A program made the translations under genes and the position numbers. From Rhodococcus opacus (GTDB lineage Bacteria > Actinomycetota > Actinomycetes > Mycobacteriales > Mycobacteriaceae), in NCBI RefSeq assembly GCF_012396235.1, contig NZ_JAAXPA010000018.1, positions 62,001 through 126,000 of the forward strand: DNA of 64,000 nt, in the 5' to 3' direction. Shown one piece after another: positions 19,008 to 27,840 of the stretch. The stretch's first letter is position 1. The number at the start of each line of letters is the position of its first letter. Under the pieces are notes generated by a model. The model was not told the DNA's origin. It did not search any database and saw nothing but the letters and a program-made list of their open reading frames with translations.

Positions 19008-20819
19008 GTGCCCGAGTTCAGCGCGCCACAGTCGTTCACGATCGCGGAGGACGCGTCCGCGGTCGACTCGGTGTTCGCCCACGCCGTGGCCGACCCGACG
19101 CTGGTCGTGTACAAGCGCAAGATCGGCGGACGCTGGACCGACGTCACGGCCGCCGAGTTCGCGGCTCAGGTCACCGCGGTCGCCAAGGGTCTCATCGCCC
19201 TCGGCGTCCAGCAGGGCGACCGGGTGGCACTGATGTCGGCCACCCGGTACGAGTGGCCCCTCGTCGACTTCGCGATCTGGGCAGCGGGCGGCGTCACCGT
19301 CCCGATCTACGAGACGTCCTCCGCCGAGCAGGTCCGGTGGATCCTCGAGGACTCCGCCGCGATCGATCTCGTCGTCGAGAACGCGACGCACGCGGCAACC
19401 GTGAAGGCCGTCGCGGCCGAGGCGACCGCGCTCCGCGGCGTCTACCAGATCGAGGTGTCCGACGGCGGCCGTGGCGTCGTCGAGGAACTGACCGAACTGG
19501 GCGCCGACGTGCCCGACTCCGAAGTCCAGGCCCGCGTGGCCGCGCTGAAGTCGAGCGATCCGGCCACCCTCATCTACACCTCCGGCACCACCGGCAGGCC
19601 CAAGGGCTGCCAGCTCACGCATTCCAACCTCATCGCCGAGTCCAAGGGCATCCTCGATTCCAGTCTCGGCACCCTGCTGAAGACGCCCGGCGTCAGCACC
19701 CTGATGTTCCTGCCGATGGCGCACGTCCTGGCGCGCGCCGTCAGCATCGCGTCGTTCGACGCCGGCGCCGCACTCGGACACACCAGCGACATCCCGAACC
19801 TCGTCCCCACGTTCGGCGAATTCCGCCCCGACTTCATCCTGTCCGTGCCGCGTGTGTTCGAGAAGGTGTACAACAGCGCCCGCGCCAAGGCCCACGGCGA
19901 GGGCAAGGGCAAGATCTTCGACGCCGCCGCCGAGACGGCTATCGCCTGGAGCGAGGCTCAGGACAAGGGCAGGCCGGGGCTGGTGCTCAAGGCCAAGCAC
20001 GCGCTGTTCGACAAGCTGGTGTTCTCGAAGCTGCGGGCGGCGCTCGGCGGCAAGTGCCAGCTGGCGATCTCCGGCGGCGCCCCGCTCGGCGCCCGCCTCG
20101 GCCACTTTTTCCGCGGCATCGGCATCACGATCTACGAGGGCTACGGCCTCACCGAGACGTCCGCGGCGTTCGCGGTCAACACGATCGGCGAGCAAAAGGT
20201 CGGCTCGGTCGGCAAGCCGTTGGCGGGCAATTCCGTTCGCATCGCCGACGACGGCGAGATCCTGCTGTCGGGGCCGGTCGTCTTCAGCGGCTACTGGCGC
20301 AACGAGAACGCGACCGCCGACGCGATCGAGAACGGCTGGTTCCACACCGGCGACCTCGGATCGGTCGACGCGGACGGGTACATCACCATCACCGGCCGCA
20401 AGAAGGAGATCATCGTCACAGCGGGCGGCAAGAACGTCTCCCCCGCCCAGCTCGAGGATCACCTGCGTGCGCACCCGCTGATCAGCCAGGCCATCGTCGT
20501 CGGAGACCAGCAGCCGTTCATCGGCGCGCTGATCACCATCGACGCCGACGCGCTGCCCGCGTGGAACGAGCGCAACAGCAAGCCCGCAGGCACGACGGTC
20601 GCGGATCTGCTCGCCGACGCCGACCTCACGGCCGAGATCGACGAGGCCGTCGCGGAGGCCAACAAGCTCGTGTCGCACGCGGAGGCCATCAAGAAGTTCC
20701 GGGTCCTGCCCGTCGACTTCACGGAGGAGACCGGCGAGCTCACGCCGACGATGAAGCTCAAGCGCAACGTGGTGCACGACAGCTTCGCCGACGACATCGC
20801 CGCCATCTACGCCAAGTAG
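19008..20819 (+). CDS. fadD15: long-chain fatty acid-CoA ligase FadD15
   Basis: AMP-forming acyl-CoA synthetase, 603 residues, close to M. tuberculosis FadD15 (600). The AMP-binding P-loop appears as [13 protein letters not shown], followed by [10 protein letters not shown], the T-G-D-L hinge and [14 protein letters not shown], with the conserved C-terminal Lys in P-T-M-K-L-K-R. It activates long-chain fatty acids for lipid synthesis or oxidation. GTG 19008 has GGAGG 6 nt upstream; a GTG/ATG-like extension from 18960 is not needed. Convergent with pimB', separated only by a perfect palindrome. Confidence 0.93.
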   Translation: MPEFSAPQSFTIAEDASAVDSVFAHAVADPTLVVYKRKIGGRWTDVTAAEFAAQVTAVAKGLIALGVQQGDRVALMSATRYEWPLVDFAIWAAGGVTVPIYETSSAEQVRWILEDSAAIDLVVENATHAATVKAVAAEATALRGVYQIEVSDGGRGVVEELTELGADVPDSEVQARVAALKSSDPATLIYTSGTTGRPKGCQLTHSNLIAESKGILDSSLGTLLKTPGVSTLMFLPMAHVLARAVSIASFDAGAALGHTSDIPNLVPTFGEFRPDFILSVPRVFEKVYNSARAKAHGEGKGKIFDAAAETAIAWSEAQDKGRPGLVLKAKHALFDKLVFSKLRAALGGKCQLAISGGAPLGARLGHFFRGIGITIYEGYGLTETSAAFAVNTIGEQKVGSVGKPLAGNSVRIADDGEILLSGPVVFSGYWRNENATADAIENGWFHTGDLGSVDADGYITITGRKKEIIVTAGGKNVSPAQLEDHLRAHPLISQAIVVGDQQPFIGALITIDADALPAWNERNSKPAGTTVADLLADADLTAEIDEAVAEANKLVSHAEAIKKFRVLPVDFTEETGELTPTMKLKRNVVHDSFADDIAAIYAK

Positions 20820-20830
20820 TGCCCTCCGGG

Positions 20831-20876
20831 CTCGTGAGTACTTGTCAACCGCGGGCGGTTGACAAGTACTCACGAG
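20831..20876. repeat. perfect 22-bp palindrome between fadD15 and pimB'
   Basis: Arms 20831-20852 and 20855-20876 are perfect reverse complements with only two bases between them. The element occupies nearly the whole 60-bp gap between two convergent stop codons. It can form a long hairpin on either transcript and probably serves as a bidirectional terminator. There is no T-run. The core reads GAGTACTTGTCAACCGC. It may be a dispersed genomic repeat, but I see one copy in the window. Confidence 0.75.
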
Positions 20877-20879
20877 CGG

Positions 20880-22007
20880 TCATGCAAGCAGTGCCTGGAG
20901 CTTGGCGGCGAGCACGTCCCATCGCCACTCCGCCCTGACCCATTCGCGGCCGGCCGCCCCCATCGCGGCCGCGCGGTCGCGGTCCGACAGGACCGAGATC
21001 ACCGAACGCGCCACCTCGGCCACCGACGTGCCGTCCACGACCATGCCGGTTTCGTTCTGCCGCACCGTTTCCGGGGCGCCACCGGACTGTCCGGCGACGA
21101 CCGGCACACCGGTGGCGGACGCCTCGAGGAAGACGATGCCGAGGCCCTCGACGTCGAGTCCCGCGCCCCTCGTGCGGCACGGCATCGCGAACACGTCGGC
21201 GATCGTGTGGTGCGCCGCCAGCTCGGCGGACGGCACCGTGCCCGTGAACACGACGTGGTCCTCCACCCCGACCGAGCGCGCGAGCGAGCGCAGGCGGTCC
21301 TCGTAGGGGCCGCCGCCGACGATCACGAGCACGGCGCCGTCGATGTGCTCGCGGATGCCCGGGAGCGCCTTGATGAGAATGTCCTGGCCCTTGCGGGGCA
21401 CGAGACGGGACAGGCACAGGACCGTCGGCCGCTCCCCCAGCCCGTAGCGGGACCGCAGTTCGGCCCGCGCGCCGCTGTCCGGGGTGAACAGGTCGGTGTC
21501 GACTCCCGGCGGCAGGTGTTCGAGCGCGGCACTCGCGCCGAACGCGGACGCGAAGCGGCCCCTCGTGTACCGGCTGACATACGTGACGACGTCGGTCCGG
21601 TCGCCGATCCGTCCCAGGGCCTGTCGCGCGGCGGGGAGCATCGACCAGCCGACCTCGTGCCCGTGGGTACTCGCGACCACCCGTTCCGCCCCGGCGCGGC
21701 GCAGCGTCGAACTCAGCAACGCGAGCGGGGCGGCTGCGCCGAACCAGACGCCCGTGCAGTCGTGTTCGGCGAGCAACGTGGCGGCGCGGCGGGCGACGAA
21801 CGGGGTGGGCACCATCAAGGTGGTGGGGTGCCGGACGACCTGAAACGGTTGCCGCGCATCGAACTTGATGTGCGAGTCGCCGCGCCAGCGCGGGGCGTAG
21901 ACGACCAGGTCGTCGGCGGGCAGGTGCTTGGCGAAGGTGTGCAGGTACGACTGAATTCCGCCGGGTCGCGGCGGAAAATCGTTCGTCACCAACAGGGTTC
22001 GGCGCAT
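20880..22007 (-). CDS. pimB: PIM mannosyltransferase PimB'
   Basis: GT4 (GT-B) glycosyltransferase of 375 residues, matching Rv2188c (385). It transfers mannose from GDP-mannose to phosphatidylinositol monomannoside on the cytoplasmic face. N-terminal T-N-D-F-P-P-R-P-G-G-I-Q-S-Y is the acceptor-side loop; S-R-L-V-P-R-K-G-Q-D and E-G-L-G-I-V-F-L-E-A form the donor GPGTF site with the conserved E-x7-E. ATG 22007 has TACGGT ending 6 nt upstream (leaderless pattern). Works with the acyltransferase, MptA and GT87 genes in this window on the PIM/LM/LAM pathway. Confidence 0.92.
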   Translation of the reverse strand: MRRTLLVTNDFPPRPGGIQSYLHTFAKHLPADDLVVYAPRWRGDSHIKFDARQPFQVVRHPTTLMVPTPFVARRAATLLAEHDCTGVWFGAAAPLALLSSTLRRAGAERVVASTHGHEVGWSMLPAARQALGRIGDRTDVVTYVSRYTRGRFASAFGASAALEHLPPGVDTDLFTPDSGARAELRSRYGLGERPTVLCLSRLVPRKGQDILIKALPGIREHIDGAVLVIVGGGPYEDRLRSLARSVGVEDHVVFTGTVPSAELAAHHTIADVFAMPCRTRGAGLDVEGLGIVFLEASATGVPVVAGQSGGAPETVRQNETGMVVDGTSVAEVARSVISVLSDRDRAAAMGAAGREWVRAEWRWDVLAAKLQALLA

Positions 22008-22050
22008 GTGATCACCGTAGGCGGTGGACCGTGCGGCGACGGACGCAGGG

Positions 22051-23412
22051 TCACCCCAGGTGAGCACCCACCCAGTCGGTCCAGCGGTCGCGGAATTGAC
22101 CGGCGTCGACGCCGAGGACGTCGGACAGCCGCCCGTCGACCGTTTCCGGATCGGCCTCTCCCACGGCCAGCGTCCGGTACAGCTCGGTCAGCCTCGATTC
22201 GCCGTACTGCTCCGCGACGAAGGCGTTGATCGACCACGCCGTCTCGTAGGCGACCGAACCGCGTTGTCCGTACCCGGAGAAGTCGGTGTCCTCGGGAAAG
22301 TCGGTCGGCGGACCCTCGGCACCCACCTGCGCGGTCAGTGCCGGCGCGATTTGCCGTTCGGCCTCGCCGGTCCCCCGGTAGGCCGCGTACTCCGCGTAGC
22401 CCTCCAGCACCCACATCGGCGAGCGGTCCACCGTCTCGGCGCGTGCCGCCACGTGGATCAGCTCGTGCCGCAGGATCGCCCGCCGGGTGATCTCGGTCAG
22501 CCGGTCCGCCGACGCGGGGCTGAACACGATTCGCTGTCCGGTGACCGTGGCGGCGTCAGGGTCGACGGCGTCCGAGATGGCGACGGCGGCGATGTCGCGT
22601 CCGTCGTGATTCGGCCCGACGAGAGCCGTGAACTCGTCCTGCGATCCCGCGACCCACACGAGCGCGCGGCCCGCCCAGTTCGAACCCCACAGCTGGGTGG
22701 CGTTGACGACGGCGGCGGGGAGTTCGTCCGCCAGCCGGTCGACCATGGTGGCGTTCTCGGGATGTCCGAGCACCACCGACGTCCGCCCGTCACCGGTTTC
22801 GACGCGGCGCGACACGACGGGTCCGAAATCCCACGGTCCGCGCCAGGTCCGCCGCTCGCCGTCCACGGTGGCGCTGTCGCTGACGAGTGCCCAGCGGTCG
22901 CCGCGCCGGGCGACGACGAGAGCCACCGGTTTGCGGGTGGGACTCTCGTCCGCGATCGCGTAGCGGAGTTGCACGGCGGGGGCCCACACCTCGTCGGCCC
23001 CGATCGCGTCGACGAGACTCGACGGCACCGCCGTCTCGGCTCCCTCGGCGATCTCGTAGCCCCAGTCCGAGAATTCCACCCCGGCAACGTTGCCCGCCCG
23101 CCGCGTCTCGGCGGCCAGGAATCCCGGTGCCGCCGCCCGATCCATCAGACCGGACAACCGGGCCGCGTCGTTCGTCCGCACGGCCGACGCCCAGGTGTCG
23201 AGGAGCGTCTGGACGGCTGCCGCACGCGCCTCGGCGTCGGCCTGCACGGTGCCGACGGCTCCGTCGGCTGCTCGCTCGGTCCGGGAGAACCCGGTCAGTG
23301 CGAGTACGACGACGACGGCGAGAACGAGTCCGGCCAGTGCGGCCAGCTCCCACGGGCGCGCCTGACGGCGCGAGGTCGGATCCGTTGCGGGAGACGGGTC
23401 TGAAGCGGGCAC
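22051..23412 (-). CDS. membrane-anchored HExxH zinc-peptidase-like protein
   Basis: 453 residues with one N-terminal membrane helix (22-42), so the rest should lie outside the membrane. Residues 55-215 form an NTF2/lumazine-like alpha+beta part, then a peptidase-like domain with H-E-L-I-H (316-320) and W-V-L-E-G-Y-A-E-Y (334-342), giving two His and a Glu337 zinc set of the gluzincin (HExxH...E) type. Conserved W/E and tyrosines fit the family, but activity is unproved. GTG start has TACACT ending 7 nt upstream. It lies between pimB' and an NlpC/P60 gene, suggesting an envelope role, though no substrate can be named. Confidence 0.8.
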   Translation of the reverse strand: MPASDPSPATDPTSRRQARPWELAALAGLVLAVVVVLALTGFSRTERAADGAVGTVQADAEARAAAVQTLLDTWASAVRTNDAARLSGLMDRAAAPGFLAAETRRAGNVAGVEFSDWGYEIAEGAETAVPSSLVDAIGADEVWAPAVQLRYAIADESPTRKPVALVVARRGDRWALVSDSATVDGERRTWRGPWDFGPVVSRRVETGDGRTSVVLGHPENATMVDRLADELPAAVVNATQLWGSNWAGRALVWVAGSQDEFTALVGPNHDGRDIAAVAISDAVDPDAATVTGQRIVFSPASADRLTEITRRAILRHELIHVAARAETVDRSPMWVLEGYAEYAAYRGTGEAERQIAPALTAQVGAEGPPTDFPEDTDFSGYGQRGSVAYETAWSINAFVAEQYGESRLTELYRTLAVGEADPETVDGRLSDVLGVDAGQFRDRWTDWVGAHLG

Positions 23413-23461
23413 GCCGGTGAGTGTATGAGCACGCCCGGGCGCCGCCGTCGGACGGTCGCCG

Positions 23462-24514
23462 TCAGTAGCGGCGCGCCCCGTAGAAGGGGAACTTCGCCAT
23501 CGACTCGATCTTCACCGGAACACCGAACGTCGAGGCGTGGAGAATGTTGCCGTTTCCGGCATAGAGGCCGACGTGGGACGCGTCGTTGTAGAAGAGGACG
23601 ACGTCGCCGGGCTGCAGGGCGTCGCGGGACACCGGGGTGCCGCCGCTGGCCTGCGCCTGACTGGACCTCGGCAGCGTCTTGCCGATCTGCTTGTACGCCC
23701 ACACGACGAGTCCCGAGCAGTCGAATTCGTCCGGACCGGTGGCGCCCCACACGTACGGGTCGCCGATGCGGGTCATGCCTGCCTGCAGCGCGCTCGTGCC
23801 CGAACCGGGGGTGAGGTGCGCGAGGATCGTGTTCGGGTCGAAGCCGGGCGGGAAGGGCGTCCCCGCCAGCTGGTCGCGTTCGGCGCCGGTGAGATCTCCG
23901 AATGCCTTGATCACGTCGGCGATCTGCGCCTGCAGGTCGCTCTGTTTGCGTTGCAGGTCGTCGCTCACGGCTTTGGCCTGCTCGGTCGCGGACCGCGCGG
24001 CATCAGCGGACTTCTTCGACGCCTCGGCCGCCTCGGTGGCTTCCGACGTGGCCGATTGGAATTGCGCGACCTGATTGCGGGTGTCGTTGGAGATGGCGTC
24101 CAGAGCGGACATCTGGTCCAGGAGTTGCTGCGGCGAATCGCTCACCATCACGGCGAAGAGGCGATTGGTCCGTGCGCCCTGGTAGTTGGCGGTGGCGAGC
24201 TTGTTCACCACGGGCTGGAAGACGGCGACGCGCGCGTTGGCGGCGTCGAGCACACCCTGGTCGGCCGCAAGCTTGGCGTCGGCGTCGCGTTGCGCCGACT
24301 GTTTGGCCTCGAGATCGATCTGCGCGTTGTGGAGTGCTTCCGACGTCTGCTCGGACTGCCGGGACAGGTCACCGAGCTTCGTCAGCGCTTCGGTCGGGTT
24401 GGTGGTGACCGGGTCTGCACCCGCCTGGATCGCGGGCAGCGACACGAGCGCCACCGACAGCACGCCGGCTGTCAGCACGCTGCCCAGGGAGCGCTTCATC
24501 TTGTGTGAGGCCAC
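23462..24514 (-). CDS. ripC: NlpC/P60 endopeptidase with coiled coil, RipC-like
   Basis: Secreted peptidoglycan hydrolase, 350 residues, at the Rv2190c (ripC) position. Signal peptide 1-33 ending in A-G-A-D; long Ala/Gln/Lys-rich coiled coil about 45-215; NlpC/P60 domain 240-350 with catalytic Cys266 in F-D-C-S-G, His314 and a third His326. Such coiled coils usually autoinhibit and bind FtsX-type activators (known family behaviour). It should cut D-Glu to mDAP bonds in stem peptides. GTG start at 24514. Upstream lies a promoter element shared with the next NlpC/P60 gene, but no riboswitch. Confidence 0.87.
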   Translation of the reverse strand: MASHKMKRSLGSVLTAGVLSVALVSLPAIQAGADPVTTNPTEALTKLGDLSRQSEQTSEALHNAQIDLEAKQSAQRDADAKLAADQGVLDAANARVAVFQPVVNKLATANYQGARTNRLFAVMVSDSPQQLLDQMSALDAISNDTRNQVAQFQSATSEATEAAEASKKSADAARSATEQAKAVSDDLQRKQSDLQAQIADVIKAFGDLTGAERDQLAGTPFPPGFDPNTILAHLTPGSGTSALQAGMTRIGDPYVWGATGPDEFDCSGLVVWAYKQIGKTLPRSSQAQASGGTPVSRDALQPGDVVLFYNDASHVGLYAGNGNILHASTFGVPVKIESMAKFPFYGARRY

Positions 24515-24652
24515 GGAAATGCAGTTCTCCGATCGTCGATCTCCACCAGCCGGGTCGGGTGTCCGATGCGCGGCTCAGGGATTTCCGCGGCCGAGGCGAC
24601 CGTGGAGTGCCGAAGAGGTGGTGACCCGCGTTGCCGCCCGGTTGGCGCGACA

Positions 24653-24692
24653 AGACTTCGCAAGGTCTCGGATAGGTTACGGAATGGCATAC
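24653..24692 (-). promoter_or_regulatory. conserved upstream element, copy 1
   Basis: 40-bp element about 140 nt upstream of the RipC-like gene that matches 33 of 40 bases at 25643-25682 before the second NlpC/P60 gene. On the transcribed strand it contains GTAACCTATCCGAGAC, two GT/GA-AC half sites 6 nt apart, and an AGAC-N8-GTCT inverted repeat. Conservation between two otherwise different leaders implies a shared regulator or promoter. Confidence 0.6.
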
Positions 24693-24776
24693 GTTTGTGT
24701 CCACCCATGTCACGAACGGGTGGCGGGGACCACCGGCGAGTGGACGACTCGCTGTCTGCCTGGGGCGCAACGACAT

Positions 24777-24814
24777 CGAGGGTGGGTTCGAATCGTGATT
24801 CGAACCCACCCTCG
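24777..24814 (-). terminator. terminator after second NlpC/P60 gene
   Basis: Perfect 17-bp inverted repeat (24777-24793 with 24798-24814) and a 4-nt loop, about 80 nt after the stop of the NlpC/P60 gene that ends at 24893. Strong stem, no T-run. It should insulate the RipC-like gene from the riboswitch-controlled transcript. Confidence 0.75.
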
Positions 24815-24892
24815 GTGGTCGTGCGAGATCCTACGAAGCTACCCCGTGCATCCCCGCCCTCGACTCGGTGGATGCCTCGCCTCGTGTGTGGA

Positions 24893-25438
24893 TCAGTAGC
24901 GGCGTGCGCCGTCGAAAGGCATGGACGCGATGGGCGCCAACTTGACGGGCTGACCCTCGGTGGAGGCGTGAATCACGTTGCCGTTGCCGGCGTAGATGCC
25001 CGAGTGCGATCCGCCGTAGAAGGAGACCACGTCGCCGGGGCGGAGATCGGACTGCGACACGGGAGTGCCTGCCGCTGCCTGCGCGTAGCTGGTGCGCGGC
25101 AGATTCAGTCCGGCCTGCTTGAACGCCCACTGCACCAGGCCGGAGCAGTCGAACGAGTTGGGGCCGGCGGCGCCGTAGACGTACGGCGAGCCGAGCTTGG
25201 TCTGAGCAGCCTGAACGGCCTTGTCACCTGCGGTGCTGGCCGGCGCCGGGGGCGCGGGGAGGTTCGGGACACCGGGGATCTGCGGGATGACGACACCCGG
25301 GATCTCGAAAGTTCCGACTCCGGGGATGGTGACGGGATCTGCGGCCGCGGGGGCCGCGGTAGCGGTGAGCGCTCCGACTGCGAGCGCGCCGGCGACGACT
25401 GCCCGTCGCACATTCCGCTTGGAAACTTGTGACGCCAC
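24893..25438 (-). CDS. secreted NlpC/P60 hydrolase under riboswitch
   Basis: 181-residue secreted peptidoglycan endopeptidase. Signal peptide 1-33 (A-A-P-A-A-A-D), Pro/Gly/Ile-rich linker 36-68, then an NlpC/P60 domain with Cys98 in F-D-C-S-G, His145 and His157. It lacks the coiled coil of its downstream relative and so would be a minimal, freely secreted enzyme. Both end in G-A-R-R-Y. The leader of about 170 nt contains a ydaO-type aptamer, so its expression is expected to fall with cyclic di-AMP, which reflects wall and osmotic state. The product starts V-A-S-Q-V at GTG 25438. Confidence 0.9.
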   Translation of the reverse strand: MASQVSKRNVRRAVVAGALAVGALTATAAPAAADPVTIPGVGTFEIPGVVIPQIPGVPNLPAPPAPASTAGDKAVQAAQTKLGSPYVYGAAGPNSFDCSGLVQWAFKQAGLNLPRTSYAQAAAGTPVSQSDLRPGDVVSFYGGSHSGIYAGNGNVIHASTEGQPVKLAPIASMPFDGARRY

Positions 25439-25461
25439 GAAAGGGGTACTCCGTTTCTTCC

Positions 25462-25612
25462 ATTCATCCGCCGACCGAGTTAGCTGACGGGTTCGGGCTG
25501 GGAAGATCAGCCCTACCCACCGGTGCGTGAGGACGTCCCGGCGGGATTCACCCCAGTAGAAACTTGGGTTCCCGGTACGACCGCTCTCGCGAGTGGCCGA
25601 TTAGGCGGTGAC
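25462..25612 (-). ncRNA. ydaO/yuaA-type c-di-AMP riboswitch
   Basis: Read on the minus strand, the leader shows the ydaO core: a 5' C-C-G-C-C stem base (25604-25609), CGGGAACCCAAG, GGGGTGAATC (conserved GGTGAATC near 25545-25553), GGGTAGGGCTG, CCCGAACCCGTCAGCTAAC (the hallmark GTCAGCTAAC is at 25479-25488) and a closing GGCGG (25468-25472). These blocks, their order and spacing match the family that binds cyclic di-AMP and controls NlpC/P60 and rpf genes in actinobacteria. It is usually an OFF switch. The NlpC/P60 start follows at 25438, so control may be by occlusion or termination; no separate terminator is obvious. Confidence 0.9.
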
Positions 25613-25642
25613 TAGCGATGCTGCCCCGGTGTTGGGGCTGCG

Positions 25643-25682
25643 AGACTCCGCTAGGTCTCAGGAAGGTTACGAAATGGAATAC
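25643..25682 (-). promoter_or_regulatory. conserved upstream element, copy 2
   Basis: Counterpart of 24653-24692 (33 of 40 identical), here just upstream of the riboswitch. It includes GTAACCTTCCTGAGAC and the inverted repeat GAGAC-N8-GTCTC on the transcribed strand. Probably part of the promoter/operator that starts the riboswitch transcript. Confidence 0.6.
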
Positions 25683-25760
25683 CCCGATGTCGACCGGAAC
25701 ACGCGGAAAGTGTCCGTTTGGGCCGATTCCGGCTTTGCGGGCGCGCGATACCCACATTCG

Positions 25761-25776
25761 GTAACGACTGGATAAC
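25761..25776. promoter_or_regulatory. GTnAC-type direct repeat
   Basis: Reads GTAACGACTGGATAAC on plus, or GTTAT-N6-GTTAC on minus. This is the half-site spacing bound by MtrA-class regulators (and overlapped by GlnR) in actinobacteria; MtrA is known to control wall hydrolases. Assignment is by motif likeness only. Confidence 0.4.
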
Positions 25777-26073
25777 AAGCGGTTTGTTTCCGATCTCTTT
25801 CCGACAGCGGGAGTGGGCATTTCGCGGACCCTCACGACTCCCCGATTCCTCCCCACGCCGTGTTCCTGCTGTTCAACGGGGTGCCGCGGACCGAACCCGC
25901 GGCACGCGCCGGACCCGCCGCAACCGACCGCCGCACCATGCGAATCCCTCGTTCGCGGCCCCGCGGCCGCCCCTCGCACCGCCCGCGACCGCCGCCCGAG
26001 ACGGGCAGTGTGATCCTCGTCTCTCCGGGCTCTCCGGGCGGTTCTGTCGGTGCCCGTCCATACGCTCCGATCC

Positions 26074-27840
26074 GTGAGTGTCCCCGGTGTACCCGAACAG
26101 CTGAGATTCGACGAGCTCGACACCCCACTGCGGGACACCACGTTCGTGGTGGTCGATCTCGAGACCACCGGTGCACGGCCGGGTGAGGACGCCATCACCG
26201 AGATCGGCGCCGTGAAGATCCGCGGAGGCGAGGTGATCGCCGAAATGGCCACTCTCGTCGACCCGGGACGGTCCATCCCGCCGCACATCGTGGAGATCAC
26301 CGGCATCACCACCGCCATGGTGATCGACGCCCCGCGGATCGAGCGAGTGCTGCCGGCGTTCCTGGAGTTCGCACGCGGGGCCGTGCTCGTCGCGCACAAC
26401 GCCCCGTTCGACACGGGCTTCCTCAAAGCCGCGGCGTCCGCCACCGACACCCCCTGGCCCAAGTTCACCGTGCTCTGCACCGTCAAACTGGCCAGGCGCG
26501 TCCTCAGCCGCGACGAAGCGCCGTCCGTCAAGCTGTCGTCGCTGGCCCGGCTGTTCGACGTCGGGACCACTCCGACCCACCGGGCACTCGACGACGCCCG
26601 TGCCACCGTCGACGTCCTGCACGCCCTGATCGCGAGGGTCGGCAATCAGGGGGTGCACAGTCTCACCGAACTCGTCGACTACCTGCCCGACGTCTCCTCA
26701 CACCAGCGGGCGAAACGCTCACTCGCAAGCCATCTCCCCCACGCTCCCGGCGTCTACCTGTTCCGCGGACCGTCCGACGAGGTCCTCTACGTCGGCACGG
26801 CGACCGATCTGCGCCGGCGGGTGCGCAACTACTTCACCGGCTCCGAGACGCGTGGACGGATGAAGGAGATGGTGGCCCTGACCACCCGGATCGACCACGT
26901 CGAGTGCGCGCATGCGCTCGAGGCCGGTGTGCGCGAGCTCCGGCTGCTCGCCGCGCACACGCCGCCGTACAACCGGAGGTCCAAGTACCCGAAACGCGGC
27001 TGGTGGATCACGCTCACCGCGGAGGCATTCCCCCGGCTGTCGGTGGTGCGTACCCCGGCCGCCGACTCGCTCGGTCCGTTCCGGTCCCGCTCGACCGCAG
27101 TCGACGTCGCCGACGTCCTCGCCGAGTACTGCATTCTCCGGACGTGCACGAGCCGCATCCCGAAGGGAAGGGAGCACGGTCCGCAGTGCCCGCCCCGCGA
27201 GCTCGGACGCTGCCCGGCGTCCGTCCACGACCGCATGACGGAGGACGCCTACCGTCCCGGGCCGGAACTCTTCCGGCAGTTCCTGCGCGGCCTGGACGAC
27301 GCCCCGCTGCACCGCATGCGCGCACGGGTGGAGGAGCTGGCCGCCGGCGAGTTGTTCGAGAACGCCGCACGCCTGCGTGATCGCACCGCGGAGGTCGTCC
27401 TCGCGTTGCGCAGAATGCAGCGCCTGGCCGCCCTCACCGCCCTCGATCAGCTCGTGGCCGCTCGCCCGGCCGTCACCGGCGGCTGGGAGTTCGCGGTGAT
27501 CCGTTCCGGGCGACTCGCGTCCGCGGGCTGCGCCCGGCGCGGAATCCATCCGATGCCGGTGGTCGATGCGCTCGTTCTCACCGCCGAAACCGTCGTTCCC
27601 GACGCAACTCCGCTTCGCGGCGCGTCCCCCGAGGAGGCCGGGCTGCTGGCGCGCTGGCTCGACCAGGAGGACACCCGCATCGTCAGCGCCTCCGCGGGCT
27701 GGTGCGAGCCCGCACGGGGCGCCGGATCCTGGTCCGAGTGGTGCGCACTCGCGCGAGCGGGCAGCGCGTCGACACGGGACGCCGAGACCCGACCACCCGC
27801 GCCGAGTTCCGCCGACCACCGCTTAGGCTGGCGATCATGA
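26074..27840 (+). CDS. DEDD exonuclease / GIY-YIG fusion protein
   Basis: 588-residue nuclease in the Rv2191 position. N-terminal DnaQ-like 3'-5' exonuclease: V-V-D-L-E-T-T-G (D28, E30), H-N-A-P-F-D near 109-114 and H-R-A-L-D-D-A near 169-175, the complete DEDDh set. Then a UvrC-like GIY-YIG part beginning G-V-Y-L-F-R-G with [11 protein letters not shown] and an E-L-R-L-L segment, plus a UvrC-type region with C-x-x-x-x-C...C clusters around 350-375. Likely a DNA repair nuclease. GTG 26074 was chosen over 26050 because TACGCT ends 7 nt upstream. Its stop overlaps the next ATG (ATGA). Confidence 0.85.
   Translation: MSVPGVPEQLRFDELDTPLRDTTFVVVDLETTGARPGEDAITEIGAVKIRGGEVIAEMATLVDPGRSIPPHIVEITGITTAMVIDAPRIERVLPAFLEFARGAVLVAHNAPFDTGFLKAAASATDTPWPKFTVLCTVKLARRVLSRDEAPSVKLSSLARLFDVGTTPTHRALDDARATVDVLHALIARVGNQGVHSLTELVDYLPDVSSHQRAKRSLASHLPHAPGVYLFRGPSDEVLYVGTATDLRRRVRNYFTGSETRGRMKEMVALTTRIDHVECAHALEAGVRELRLLAAHTPPYNRRSKYPKRGWWITLTAEAFPRLSVVRTPAADSLGPFRSRSTAVDVADVLAEYCILRTCTSRIPKGREHGPQCPPRELGRCPASVHDRMTEDAYRPGPELFRQFLRGLDDAPLHRMRARVEELAAGELFENAARLRDRTAEVVLALRRMQRLAALTALDQLVAARPAVTGGWEFAVIRSGRLASAGCARRGIHPMPVVDALVLTAETVVPDATPLRGASPEEAGLLARWLDQEDTRIVSASAGWCEPARGAGSWSEWCALARAGSASTRDAETRPPAPSSADHRLGWRS

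Larger units (their letters stand above)
24515..24892. other. intergenic region between the two NlpC/P60 genes
   Basis: 378 bp without a credible gene. It holds, in the direction of transcription (minus), the terminator hairpin of the upstream NlpC/P60 gene (24777-24814), then the conserved element 24653-24692 and about 140 nt of leader before the RipC-like start. I looked for the c-di-AMP aptamer core in this leader and did not find it. Confidence 0.7.
25439..26073. other. long regulatory intergenic region
   Basis: 635 bp between the divergent NlpC/P60 and exonuclease genes. From the NlpC/P60 side it holds the riboswitch (25462-25612), the conserved element copy 2 (25643-25682) and a GTAAC-N6-ATAAC pair (25761-25776). 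From about 25800 to 26050 I see only GC-rich sequence with no credible gene, then the TACGCT hexamer of the exonuclease start. Confidence 0.7.

Noticed and set aside
24515-24700. Second ydaO riboswitch before the RipC-like gene
   Set aside because: The leader lacks GTCAGCTAAC and GGTGAATC blocks; only the upstream 40-bp element is shared.
24777-24814. GGTTCGAATC-like T-arm, possible tRNA
   Set aside because: Both sides form a simple 17-bp hairpin with no D-arm, anticodon arm or acceptor stem; it fits a terminator.
25718-26077. Possible 119-codon gene in the long intergenic gap
   Set aside because: Pro/Arg-rich translation with no domain and no ribosome site; overlaps regulatory motifs.
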